A model generated the notes under the pieces. That model searched no databases and was not told where the DNA came from. It saw nothing but the letters and a program-made list of their open reading frames with translations. A DNA stretch of 64,000 bases. Origin: Ahaetulla prasina (lineage: Eukaryota > Chordata > Lepidosauria > Squamata > Colubridae). The DNA lies in contig NC_080540.1 in NCBI RefSeq assembly GCF_028640845.1, positions 131,964,420 to 132,028,419 on the forward strand, written 5' to 3'. Made by a program: the position numbers and the translations under genes. Below, piece after piece: positions 1 to 13,400 of this stretch; within the stretch, counting starts at the first letter, position 1, and every line of letters begins with the position of its first letter.

Positions 1-25
1 TATTCTATTCTATTCTATTCTATTT
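1..25. repeat. (TATTC)n microsatellite
   Basis: About five tandem TATTC units open the window and decay into T-rich sequence. Pentanucleotides of this class often sit at the ends of CR1 elements in snakes, but no CR1 sequence can be seen beside this one because it is cut by the window edge. Confidence 0.85.
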
Positions 26-761
26 TATTTGGAGTGGGGTATTGCTCTTTTATTAATATTTTTATCTTTTGCCTGAAACAGCAGAGTGACTTCCTATTTC
101 ACCTACCTTTTCCCCACTCCACAACCGCATCTACTTTTTAAAAACTTTTGTCCATATTTTGTCTATTTTCCCCTCAATTAGATCACTGTGCTCTGAGAAG
201 TGGCATTAAACCACCTGTGAAAGACAGCTCTCTTTTCATTCAAGGATGCCTGCTAGGCAGCAATCACTTTTGGGGGCGGGGGAATGTCAGTCCAGAGAAT
301 ACTTCTGCCATGAAAAAGATCCAATAAAAATTATGCCTGGGCTGCCTCTTAGCTTAAAGCCCTGTTTTCCCATTTCTTACCATATGAGTGATCACACAAT
401 CAGTAAAGTATCCTTCCTCAATCCAAAGGCAGGAGCAGCCATCACATTCCAGAGGGCTGATTTAAATCTGCTTCAATGTTTGTGTTCATCACCACTCCAC
501 CACCATGCACGACTAACTGTATTTTCAATGCTAAAGTAATTCGCCTGGCTTAATGCATGACACAAAGCAGCTAACTGCAATGAGCGTCATTTAGAATGAG
601 GTCCTATTTTAAAGAAACAATATGGCAAAGTCCCAGGATTACAAAGACCATCAGAGAAATTGTTGTCCAGTTGAACAATCTAAAATCGGCAGCCCCAACC
701 ATTGTAATGCCTTTCCACTGGAAGTCTCTATGTCCATAATTTGAGAAGAAAAGTCACTCAC
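26..761. other. Intron sequence, nothing recognised
   Basis: AT-rich sequence on the 3' side of the last HEAT-gene exon in the window. An open frame at 246-539 on the plus strand has no family resemblance and no splice context. I see no repeat family that I can name here. Confidence 0.5.
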
Positions 762-822
762 CAAGCAAAGCCAGAGATCGAGCTGCCTCATACTGCAAAG
801 GGGTATCGTCACATTCTTGAAC
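762..822 (-). CDS. HEAT gene, 61-nt exon at left edge
   Basis: Encodes [20 protein letters not shown] plus one base of the next codon. Acceptor TCTCAG, donor [21 protein letters not shown] is a typical second HEAT helix. The exon ends in phase 1, so at least one more exon lies left of the window. A complete LTR retrotransposon sits in the adjacent intron, in the opposite orientation. Confidence 0.78.
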
Positions 823-3800
823 CTGAGAACATAAATATTGATAAAAGACTAAAAAGAAATCCTGCATAAACACAACAAAGAACTGGGCTGCAGCCCAACT
901 AAGACTACTGTGTAGTATAAGAACAGAAGAAGTGCACAAGAGGCAAATACCTATCAGTACTGTTATGTATTCATGTTTGTACCTTTAAATATTTGAGCGG
1001 GAAATCAGCACGTTGCTGATTGGACGAAGCCTCCAGTAGAACTGTATAAAAGGAGAGGTTTTTCCCCCAGCCCGTTGCTGGGTTCACCCTATATTAAAGA
1101 GCTGTTGTCACTACCCTGGTCTCCAGCCTCGTTACTTCCAGAACTTAACATTGGCGACGAAGGTGGGATCTCGAGGCTAAGGAGAACCAGAACCGAGCTG
1201 AAGCACAATAGACCCGAACCCAGCAAACTCAGGGCAGAAAAGCGGAGATGGCCAGTTACACTCCGCCCGCACCGTTTGACCCGGCTAAGGAGAAATGGGG
1301 AACATATATGACCCGTTTCGAAAGCTTTCTAGAAGCCAACGAACTGCAAGGAGTTCCAGATAACCGAAAAAGGGCTTATTTCTTAAGCCACTGTGGTCCG
1401 GAGGTCATTGATATCGCAGAAGCCCTGGCAGAGCCAACGCCGTTGCAGTCGGTGTCGTGGCCAACTCTACAGACTTTACTAAAAAACCACTTCGCACCAA
1501 CGCCGTCCAAATACGTGCGGCGGTTTGAATTCGGAGAGCGAAGGCAGATGGAGGCGAATCCGCCGGTGACTACATGGCCGCCCTAAGAAAAGCGTCCAAG
1601 GACTGCGGATACGCGACCTGGGCGAGGTGCTCCTCGAGCAACTCATCCGAGGTCAAAGACATCCGTTTGCGGCGGCGGCTGCTAGCAAAGAGCAACCTAA
1701 CGCTGGCCACCGCTCTGGGCGAAGCCAGAGCACATGAAATGTCCACCCAAGCGGCGGAGACACTGCAAGCCTGTCCCACAAAGGCGGCGCGAAGGCAACT
1801 CCGGTGCACCAGGAGGAGGTTCAGACCGAATCCGGCGGTGAAGATGAGGAAGGGTCTGCCGAACCGAGAAAGCGACAAAGGGGACCGAGATGAATCACGG
1901 AAGCTGCGGGGTCAACACCAGCGCCAACGCTGCAAGTTTAAGGACGCGACATGTCGGCGGTGTGGGAAGAAAGGGCACCTAGCTCAAGTTTGTCGAGCGG
2001 CCCAACCTTCCGAAAATTCAAATCGGCCAATCAGGCGCGGAATCGGCAAGGCGACCGCGATTGGCTCAAACAAAAAGGCGCGGATTCAACCAAACAACTG
2101 TGGTCATAGGCGCGCCTCGACCAAAGTGGAGAAGAAGATCTTCACCAAGCCAAAAATAGAGGAGTACGGTGCCGGCTTGAAGTAGACACGGGATCAGCGA
2201 TCACCATCATGTCCTGGGACACTTTGGCGAAGTCACTGCCGTCGTCGCGGCGCCACCTGCAAGCACAACGGCTACGAGTCCACGACTACCAGGGAATCGC
2301 ATCCCTGTTCGAGGACCACCTCCGTCCGAGTCGAGTACGGTCCACACAAGAAGACCCTGCCCATCACGATCGTCGAAGGAACTCTGCCCAGTCTGTTGGG
2401 ACTAGACTGGTTTCGTGCCCTGGGCATGGGAGTGACTGGCATCTACAGAAGTGACTGTAACCTGAAAGACATTCTCTTTAACGAGTTCGAAGATGTCTTC
2501 AAGGACTGCCTGGGCAAGTACAAGGGACCCCTATTTCCTTCAACTTAGACCCCAGGTAGCCCCATTAGGCTTAAGGCGAGGAGAGTCCTTTGCCCTAAAA
2601 CCAAAAATCGATAAGGAGCTGGACAAGCTCATAAATCAGGGATTTTGGTGCCAGTCGATCACGCAAAGTGGGAGGCGCCAATCGTCACCCCAATAAAACC
2701 GGACGGGTCAATTAGAATTTGCGCTGACTACAAGGCGGCGCTTAACAAAGCCTTACAGAAAAGCGCTTACCGGTTCCGTGGTGCAACCCTTATTCCACTC
2801 TTTGGGGCAAGGGCAAGTCTTTGCAAAGTTAGCCTTGGCCCAAGTCTACCAACAACTGCCAGTAGACGCCCGCACAGCCGAAGCCCAAACGATTGTAACG
2901 CACAGGGGGGCCTTCAAGTGCACCGATTGCAATTTGGGGTTAGTGTGGCACCAGGGCTGTTCCAAAACCTAATGGAACGACTACTGCAGGGGCTCCCAGG
3001 GTAGTTCCCTACTTGATGATGTCCTAATTTCAGGGAAAACATGGAGGAATTGGGGAGGCGGTTAAGAAAGGTTTGGGCATTTTCCGGACAGCCGGATTAA
3101 AAGTCAAGGCAAACAAATGCCAGATAGGGGTCGAATCCGTCGATTTCTTGGGCTACGGATAGACAAGAAAGGAATTCACCCACTGAGAGCAAGGTTAAGG
3201 CAATTAGGAAGGCTCCAGCGCCCAAAAACAAAGCAGAGCTGCAGGCATTCCTGGGATTGGTGAATTTTTACGCGGTCTTTTTAAAGAACAAAGCAACCGT
3301 TGCGGAACCGCTGCATAGACTCTTAGGGAAAAATACTGTTTGGTCTTGGGGAAAGTCGGAAAATAGGGCTTTTGAAGCAGTAAAGAACCTGCTCTCAAGT
3401 GATAGCCTGCTCATCCAATATCACAACTCATTACCCCTAGTGCTGGTTTGCGATGCCTCCCCTTATGGGGTGGGGCTGTACTCAGCCATAGACTTCAAAC
3501 GGCACAGAAGTCCCTATAGCTTTTTACTCTAGAACGATGTCCTCCCCAGAGAGAAACTACAGCCAATTAGATAAAGAAGCACTAGCCATTGTGTCAGGGG
3601 TTAAAAAATTCCACGAATATGTCTTTGGGCGGAATTTTGAAATCGTGACTGACCACAGACCGCTACTAGGGATACTGGCTGGCGACCGCCCAACGCCTGT
3701 GGCACTTTCGCCACGACTGACCCGATGGACTATATTCTTAGCCGCTTATTACAAGCTGCAGCATCGACCAGGAAAAGAAGTGGGGCATGCAGACGCGTTA

Positions 3801-6800
3801 AGCCGATGCCCACTACCAGGGCGACCGAAGACCCCACTCCGGGACGCCCATCCTACTTATTGACTCTTTGGACTCTGGCCCAGTCACATCGAAGGAAGTG
3901 GCTCGGGCATCATACCGGGACATTGTGTTAAGGACTGTACTCGGTTGGGTACAGAGAGGGTGGCCCGCTGCGCGGGGCGAAAGGTGCAAATAATTTGTTA
4001 AAAAACGAGATGAGCTCTCGGCTCAAGGGGGGTGCCTGTTATGGGGTGATCGTGTAATAATTCCTGATAAATTAAGGGAAAGGTATTGGACCTCCTCCAC
4101 GAGGTCACCCAGGGATCGTAAGGATGAAGGGTTAGCTAGAAGCTATGTGTGGTGGCCACTCATGGACGCAGAGATTGCTGAGAGGGTAGGGAAATGCCAG
4201 GCTTGCCAAGAGTCCAGACCTCTACCCCCAACGGCCCCAGTCAGGGAATGGGAAAAGCCCCAAGGGCCCTGGTCAAGAATCCACATTGATTTTGCTGGCC
4301 CCTTCCACGGCCAAACGTTCCTAGTGGTTGTTGATGCATTCTCTAAATGGTTGGAGATCATACTCATGAAATCCACTACGGCCGAAGCAGTAATCGCAGC
4401 CCTCCGCCACCTATTTGCAACTCACGGGTTGCCGGACACTCTGGTGTCCGACAATGGGCCTCAATTCACGGCAGCCCAGTTTGAAGAATACCTGGCAGAG
4501 GAGGGCATCCGACATGCCCTCTCTGCGCCTTTCCACCCTGCGTCGAATGGCCTTGCAGGGCGTTCCGTCCGGAGCGCTAAGGAGGCATTGTCCAGGCTCA
4601 AGCCAGGTGACTGGCAAACAAAGATAGACTTTTTCTGGCCGTCAGCACAGAACCCCAAGCACGGTCCCCGGAAAAAGCCCAGCCGAATTACTAATGGGAC
4701 GGAAACTCCGATGCCCACTTGACCGTTTGAATCCCCATTACACACCAGAGGGTTACAAGGGGGAACTAGAAAAGACAAGGGAAATGAGCATAGGCGACCG
4801 GGTGTGGGCCCGAAACTATGGGGACGGCCCTAGTTGGTTCGCAGGACAAATAATAAAGATAACCGGCCCAAAATCGTACGTGGTAGAGCTACCAGACAAC
4901 CGAGTGTGGGCGCCACATAGATCAGATAAGGAAGCGAATAACTGATCAAACCGAACCAAATGAAACAGATCATGACCAATACCAATTTGAATTCACAGCT
5001 GACAATGACCCGGGGGAGGCGCAAGACTTAGCTGAGGTCCCAGAGTTCCAGCGACGCCATCAGGTTCCCGAGGGAAACAGCAGGGACAGTTTCAAAAATA
5101 ATCCAAGGCCGGGTGGCCAAGAAAAAGAGTCGGCCAATAATCCGGAGCCCGTTGGCTCAGAGAAAGAGCTGGGAGGAGAAAACAGCCCCTCCGACCAGCT
5201 CAAAACACCACCCAGAACTGAACCGCGCAGGTCAGAAAGAACTAGGAGACGCCCAGGTTATTTGCGTGACTACGTCGAAAAATAACATGTAAATAAATAT
5301 GTAAATAGAGGCAAAGTGTTTTCTGGGAGGGGAGGAGTGTTATGTATTCATGTTTGTACCTTTAAATATTTGAGCGGGAAATCAGCACGTTGCTGATTGG
5401 ACGAAGCCTCCAGTAGAACTGTATAAAAGGAGAGGTTTTTCCCCCAGCCCGTTGCTGGGTTCACCCTATATTAAAGAGCTGTTGTCACTACCCTGGTCTC
5501 CAGCCTCGTTACTTCCAGAACTTAACAAGTACCTCAAGACATTTTATATTTTCGATATAAAACCAACCTTTCCTGGGCTTTTGGAGTTGTAATCTAAGAG
5601 CAAAGCACCTACAGAGCTGGTCCTTGTTTAGCAACCACAGTTGGGACCAGCAAATAAAATAAATAAAATAAATAAATTCACTTGTTAAGTGAAGCAGTTG
5701 CTAAGTAAAACTGCAGTTGTGTTTATGATCTTACTTCAGCTTTCCTTTGCTTTACAAACCTAGAAAGATGGTAAATGCAAGGACTAGTCGCAAAGTTATT
5801 TTTCCATCACCATCATAACTGCAAACGGTTTCTACATAAAGCAGTCGATAAACGAGGACTACCTATTCCAAATATAGCAATTGGTGAGATCCTTAATAAT
5901 TCCCTTTATATGACCCTGTAATCCTTTAATTCAGGGTAGAGTTGAGGAGATTGGCTACAGCTGAGCATTTACTGGTTGGATGCCCTTCCTGACGCCACAT
6001 AGAGCTTAGAGCAAATATTTTTTTCTTTGCGACCAAGGAGAAAAATACCTGCCACTACCTAGGATTGAACTCTCAACCTTCTGAATTTCAGGCAAGTATC
6101 TTCACCGCTAGGCCACTACTTGGTGTGTGGCAAGAGGTGTGATCTTTAATATGGCTAAAAATTTCCAATAATGCCTCTGGGCTCGATGTCGAGACCCAGA
6201 GGCATTATGGAAAATTAAGCTGGGTTCTGCAGTTCTTTTGTCTTATACTTTACTTCCTAGGTTTACACATTGTATGTGTGGAGAGGGATGGAGTTTTTTA
6301 AAAAAGAGGAAATTAAAATACGAAGGCAAGAAAGGTTGGAGAAAGTTGGGTTTGCTTTATTACTCTGAGCCTCATAGTGAGGTTTTGGAGGCAAATACCA
6401 CATTTAATGATTTGGGGCAGGTTGTGGGTCACAGTATCTGGAAGTGAGCCAAACACATGATCTAGTTTTATTTGTAATTTCATTTTTAGTTAATTTAGGG
6501 TGTGTGTGTGTGATGTATGTTAAAACTGTGTTAACAGTATATATGTGTATATGTATGTATGTATGTATGTAGGCACGTACATATGTGTGTATATATTCCC
6601 CACCATAAAATGGCAGGAAACCAAACTCTAGTAGTGCAGCCATAATAAACAATAAACTTCAGGGCTCATTTGCTAAAACTTCAGAAACCCACAGAAATAT
6701 TTCTTATCTGAAGAGATGTCAATGATCCATTTTTGTATTGTTCTCAAACTTTCTCCCAGAGCACTTTGAGACTCTCCTGTCACCCCTTTTGGATAGAAAT

Positions 6801-9800
6801 TGAATTTTCTTCCTTAATAAATAAATCTCCCTATTTTGGGCCTTCCAATCAAATCAGTTATTCTTTGGTGGAATAAGTCAGGTATAGGTCAGCTGTATAT
6901 CTAACCCCTAAGTTTTCAAACGGCCCAATAGCGCGCACATGCACACAGGAAGAAAAGAAAAGAAGACTTTGACCATGTGTTCAAAGGCCTGTTTCTTTTA
7001 ATGCAAAAGGCCTCACTCACGTGATTCTTTTTATCCAATGTAAAAGTAATTAAAATTAGCTCTGGTTTTTATCTTCCAAGCAAAGGTCAGTAGAAAAGTG
7101 AATTTAGCCTAGAGGGTTTTTTGATTTACCAGCAAGCCTCAGGCCATTTGCTGGAATTAGGAAAGTAACTGTCAAACTCCTGGAAAAGGCTGGCCTTCAA
7201 TTATCCTTCTGGTTCTGTAACATTGACAATCAAGGTCAGAAGAAGAAATGAGAGCTTATTAGACGACATCCATGCGATGATCTTTCTCTGTTTTTACTTT
7301 TTGCAATGCACTCTGAATACGTTCTGAAATCCAGAATCTTATTCAATTAATATTGAGAAACTAGTTCAGCAAAGCCAAGGTTTTATTTGAAATTATGTAT
7401 GTTATTGCCTTTATTTCTCCTTTCTATATTTAAAGATAGGCCTATTGATTTCCTAAATGGGGTTTTCATTAAAATCTTCCCCACATGCATGATGAACAGT
7501 TTAAAGGGCAAACACAAACATAAGTATCTATTTTCAAACACAGTAATGTCAAAATGATGAAATGTTGTGTTGCCACAATACAAGTTCCAAGGTTTTGTAC
7601 TTGCCCCTTCTTTGGAGGCACCTCCAGACATACAGTTTGTTAAATTCCATATTGTTCATTTTGGCTAGAAAAATCTAAGGCACTTTCTTTTTGAGTTTTG
7701 GAGGACTGAGTCAAAGAGAGAAGTCCTTGGCAGGAACACTTAGAATTCCCCAGTCAGATAGATGAGGGCATGTCGCTGGTAGCATCCTGTTGTAATGATC
7801 TATTTCTGCAGTGGAAGGGATCTACGAGTGAGGTATTAAACTACCACCCCCTCAGGACAGAATCTAAAAGGCGAAATCTGTATCTTGATAAAGGCCATAA
7901 TAATGAGAAATGCTATGTTTGACCCTGTAATAGTCACACTGTTACATACATGCCAATTTACTGTGAAGGCCTTGCCATTATCGGTGTTTATGTCTGACAG
8001 TTGAGGACCCAACTAGATATTTTCAAAAATACGGAGCTGCCACTGTCCCTCCTTTCCTTCATCCTTCTCCACGGCGACCTGGGTCAAGAGCAAGACAAGG
8101 TGCTCTCTATGTCCTGCTCCACTAATGGACCTACTAACACTTCCTTGGGCTTCCTTGATGCCTAGCATGCTTCCAGCTTTTTCAACACATTTTAAAGCAG
8201 GGTTTTCAACCTTGGCAACTTTAAGATTAGTCAACCTTAACAGGCTGGCTAGGGAATTCTGGGAGTTGAAGTCCACAAGTCTTAAAGCTGCCATGGTTGG
8301 AAAGGCCTGTTTTAAAGATTTTTCTTATTTCAAAAAGATAAGAAATGGGAGCTTTGCATGCCTCAATCATCATCCTTTATTTCATGCCCTACTTCGAGGA
8401 CCACTTACTGTAATGGAAGCATTTTTAGAAAATAAAAATATAACTTAGTATTCTACTTTGCTGGGATCTGACTATTCATAACAACTACAAAGTTAAAGTG
8501 GTTGGGAGCAACCTGATAGCTGGATTTCACAGTGAAGAGCACATTGGGGCATCCAGTTTGCCTTTTTGTAAATGGGTAGTTTGTGGTTGGCAACGGACAT
8601 CATTCTGTGAATGGATAAGCCTCACTCCTCCCATTATGTTTTATGAGAGCATTGCAACATGGCCTCAGAGCTTGAAAAGTGCTGCTCATCACAAATACTA
8701 GAGAATCATGGATCAACAACACCGGACTACAGTTCCCATCGTTCCCAGCCATCAACCATACAAGTAAACAGTCCAAAGAAAGGAGGGAATGCAAGCTTAG
8801 GAAATGCTGAAATTCTCTAAAACTGCAAGAGGGGTCCACATACTTACGGTATTATAAAGTGCAGATATAACAGATTCATCACCAGTTCCAAGTTGTCCAA
8901 GAGCCTAGGAAGACCAGCCATAAAAGTTAGAAAAAGTTACATACTATAGCCTTGAAACATGGACATACAATGAGCCAATCAAAGGGCCCCTCCAACTGAC
9001 TAAAGTGTGTGTGTGGGGGAATGCAATAAGTGCCTTTTTTTCCAAATCAGCTGCTATGCCTGGAGTAATAAAACTACCTGCCCCCCATTCTACACAAAAA
9101 TGTAAGAACATCCCCAATTACATTACAATGCCTATAGCCATAATGGCGTGCCAGAGGTGGCAATCAGAGCCCTCTCTGCTGGCACATGTGCCATTTTCCC
9201 AGGTGAGTTCTCTGTGGCGTTTCTTTCGTGAGCTTCTGTTTCCCTGCAAATGACGAAACAGAAGCTCAAAAAAGAAAAAGATCTTACCTCTTGCCACACT
9301 GCCGGTGTTAGGATGCCCGGCCTCCCGCCAGCCAGCTGATCTTTGGGTCTCTGCTGCATATGTGCACATGTCCGTGCATGTCAGCATGCATATCCATGCA
9401 TGTTCATGCATGCGTGTGCATGTCCTTGCATGCATGCATTTGTGCACGCGCACACACTTTTCAGTTTGGGCATGCGCGTGCAGTTGGAGCACTTGGTGTC
9501 TAAACGGTTTGCCATCACTGGCCTATAGAATGCATTTCTCTGTTCATTTGGAAAGAAATCTGAGTGATGGCTATAGGAAGAATCTAGCTGGCTACAGACG
9601 TACCATTCTTTTGGTTCTGTTCAGAAACCACTATATCTCAGTGAAATTGGAAGAATAGCATGCCATCAATGTTTTCTATTAAGCATTTTCCACAGTAATT
9701 CTAACTTGTTGCTTCAGTGACAAAAGTAGAGGACTAAATGTAGAGGATATTTAAAAAAACCAAGCAGTTTTTAATTGCTGCCATCTGCTTGCAACTCTTC

Positions 9801-10383
9801 CTGGGCGCATAGCAAATCCAGGCAGAGGACAGGAGTAAGTAACGCTGAAGAGAGCTGGATTCTCTTCCCCCTTTACCTCAGCAGTTTGGTTGTTGTTGTT
9901 GTGCCTTGAAACAAAAGTCCCCTCTCCCTAAAATTTTTAAATGAAAGTTATCTGGGGGTTACAGGGACAGCCCTGAATTCAGGAGCCAGGAGGTATGGAA
10001 AATTTCCAGTCAATGAGGAAAACAGACTTTTGAAGGTTCAATGCTGAACAACAACAACAACAATTGCTAGTTTTGCTGTTGACAGAATAACAGAATAATA
10101 AGGTTGGAAGGGACCTTGGAGGTCTTCTAGTCCAACCCCCTGCTGAAGCAGGAAGCTCTATGCCATTCCAGACAAATGGCAGTCCAATCTCATCTTAAAA
10201 ACCTCCAGTGCTGGGAAACCCACAACTCACAGCTCACCCACAACTAACTAAGCTCTTGAATGCAGACAGTCGTGGGACCACAGAAATGGTTCCAAAGATG
10301 CTTCCAGGCTTTTCAAAAAGACAGCTGCTTCCAATTCCTACAGAAATTCAGCTCAGGCTAAGAGAAGGAAACTTCAAGGAGGG

Positions 10384-10463
<80 letters not shown>

Positions 10464-13400
10464 GAGAGGGGGGAGGCCTTTAAACACACAAGTTTAAAGA
10501 CTAATCTCCAAAAAGGCTATGAAAGGACTTATACTTAACTGACCTTGATTAGTCTGTATTTTTCTGTCTCTTCTGACAACAGACCTTCAGCACTCAATTT
10601 TATCCCTAATATGAACTGAACAGAGTACTCATCAAAGCAAGTTCCTACTGAACAAAAAAGAGCCTCCAGGGGAACAGAATGTGAGGTCAGCCTTTTTTTT
10701 TTCTTCCTTTTCTTTTTCTCTAATGCACTCACTTACATAACTTACAAATATCCCAAATTAAAAGAAGCAAGCATAAAAATAATGAGTGATTAATCAAGAT
10801 TTGAGTGGGTGGAAATCTATAGCAGCTCATGCAAAACAAACATAGGCTGCAAATTATTATAATTTGATGGCACGACAGGTCATGTGTGATATAGCAAATA
10901 GCATTGTAAGCCTGAAAGCCATCAAACCACCTTGCTATAAATAAGTAAATTAGTATATAAAATGAATATTTAACAGAGCCTAATGTTTGTTCATTAATTA
11001 TAATTATTAAACCTAAGCATAGCTCATAAAATCATCTGCTACAATGTCCTACCTGTCAATGGCTACTTCAGCTTCAACCACAACAATACACGAGCACACA
11101 ATAGATACAAACTTAAGGTAAACCGCACCAAACTTGATTGCAGAAAATACGACTTCAACAACAGAGTGGTCAATGCCTGGAATGCACTACCTGACTCTGT
11201 GGTTTCATCCCAAAATCCCCAAAATTTTAACCTTAGACTGGCTACTGTTAACCTCACCCCATTCCTAAGAGGTCTGTAAGGGGCGTGCATAAGAGCACCA
11301 GGGTGCCTAAAATTCCTGTCCTAATGTTCCCTTTAATTGTATTCATTTTATGTATTCAATCTTACGTTTTCAATATATTATCTAATAGGTACTCGATAAA
11401 TAAATAAATAAAAAATTGCAATTGTTTTTATGTCCAGTTTCAATACTTCATCTCTGAATTAGATGTCAGAAAGAAACAGAAATTGCAAGTTAAACTGTTC
11501 CCTTCCAGCAATGTTTCTACAATAAAATCAGCTGTTTAGAATTTGTAAAGGAAAAAAAATCTGTCATGTTCTTGCTGGATTCTAGAAAACAATCATTAAA
11601 TGTATGAAAAGAGCAGACAGAGCTGGGGGCAGAGCTAAGGGCACCATCAGTTTAGAACCCTTGCATTCCCACAAGCATTCCAAATCCAACCCCTCCTGTA
11701 ATTCTGTTGACCCTTATCTGGTGCCAATTAGCATCCAACTTTAGTCAACCATATTCTTATGTATAGGTTTGAATAAATTTTCTATGCTGCAGCCTTGTGA
11801 ATGGTTCTGGTTCTTTGTTCCTAATATTAAGGTGCTTGACTTGATAGTCTCCTCGCCTCTGTTTTGTTTTATTTCATTCTTAGCCAAACCTGGCTAACAC
11901 AAGTTATCTTAACCCTGTTTCTCTGTTCCAGGCGTGGACTCGTTTTCTTTCCCAACGGCCCTCTCGCCTATGAGCAAGAGAAGCCCATTCTGAGGTCAGT
12001 TCTGGATGCCTTTTTGCTGTTGAAGAAACAGCCACTCTGAACGCTTCCACAAGTTTCTCCTGCCAGCAATGAAAACCAGATAATAACCACGGAGAGCTCT
12101 GCCTGTCATTCATTTACTGTGCTGCACAAATCAAAGACATCCTGTTTAAAGTCTGAAGCTAAGGACCAACTAGGAAAATCATTGCCAGTGCAGCAAACAT
12201 TGACTCTTTGCCCCATCTCCCAGAACTTGGGATTGGATTCCTATCTTTGATCACAGGGCTCTGCAAAGGCCAGATTTGTCTTTTTCCCACTGGGAGAGGG
12301 GAAATTCTTCAGGGATTGTTTCTAATTTAGGCTTTTCTTTGACCTTTAAAGATGCCTCCCTCCCATCCATGTGTTCTGACTGCATGGAGGAAACAGTGGA
12401 ATCATGCCTACAGACTTTATACTTGCAGGCCTTGTCGCTTATCATATGAAACATCCAAAAGGAGGAAACTATATACACGTAGATTTTTCCAGGGGTGAAA
12501 TCTACTTACCGGCTCGGAAGTGCTCATGCGCACACACATCACATACACACGCAGACCTTCTGCGCATGCACAAAAACTTCTGCACATGCACAGAAGGTAA
12601 AAAACACATTACTTCCTGGTTAAAATCAGGAAGTAATGGCACCCAGCCATCACTACCGGATCGCCGAACCACCGGCCACAATCGCTACCGGATCGTGAAA
12701 TCTGGTCAGAACTGGGAGCATTTCTTGAGATTGTATTTTTCTTGAGATTGGAAGACCTGGGCTGTGCCTATCGTTGTACAAATGAACAGGAGTAAATCCT
12801 TGCCTCGGGGAATCATGCAACTGATTCTAGATGCAACATCTGAAGCAATCAGCAGGACTCAAATAAAATGGGGTGTTCATTTGGAAGAACCGAAATAATA
12901 ATATGCAAACTCTCCTACCAATCTCTAGCAATAACTCTCATTGCACCAACTCTGAAAATCAGAATGTGCTGTAAATCAGGAAGGCTCCACAGTAAGCAAA
13001 CCTGACTCTATGGGACAGGGAATGGTATAGGTGTAAACATACAGCCAATTGCAAAAATCATATGAAGATCCTATACAGGTAGTCCTTGACTTATGACTAT
13101 TGTTGAGCCCAAAGTTTCTGTTGCTAAGTGAGACATGAGTTAAGTGAGCTTTGCCCCATTTTGCCACCTTTTTGCCACTTAAAAGAATCACTCCAATTGT
13201 TAAGTTAGTAAGTTAATGAATTGTTAAGTGAATTGGGTTTCCACATTGACTTTGCTTGTCATAAGGTCACAAAAGCTGTTATTATTATTATTTTATTATT
13301 ATTATTATTATTATAACTGGGAGCATTTCTTGAGATTGGATTTTTCTTGAGATTGGAAGACCTGGGCTGTGCCTATCGTTGTACAAATGAACAGGAGTAA

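Larger units (their letters stand above)
961..5527 (+). mobile_element. Ty3/Gypsy-type LTR retrotransposon, complete ends, degenerate interior
   Basis: Full-length insertion: 190-bp LTRs at both ends (TGTTATG...CTTAACA), 5-bp target duplication AGTAC at 956-960 and 5528-5532, primer-binding region just inside the left LTR and a polypurine tract just before the right LTR. Domain order in the interior is capsid-like, CCHC zinc knuckle, protease, reverse transcriptase, RNase H, integrase, which is the Gypsy order. The reading frame is broken many times, so it cannot make its own proteins. It lies antisense inside an intron of the HEAT gene. Confidence 0.93.

Noticed and set aside
9355..9480. Alternating TGCA-rich stretch as a regulatory Z-DNA element
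   Set aside because: Lies inside a hAT-like MITE with clear target duplications, so its composition is explained by the element.
10388..10463. Poly-Leu ORF
   Set aside because: Translation of a TTA microsatellite.
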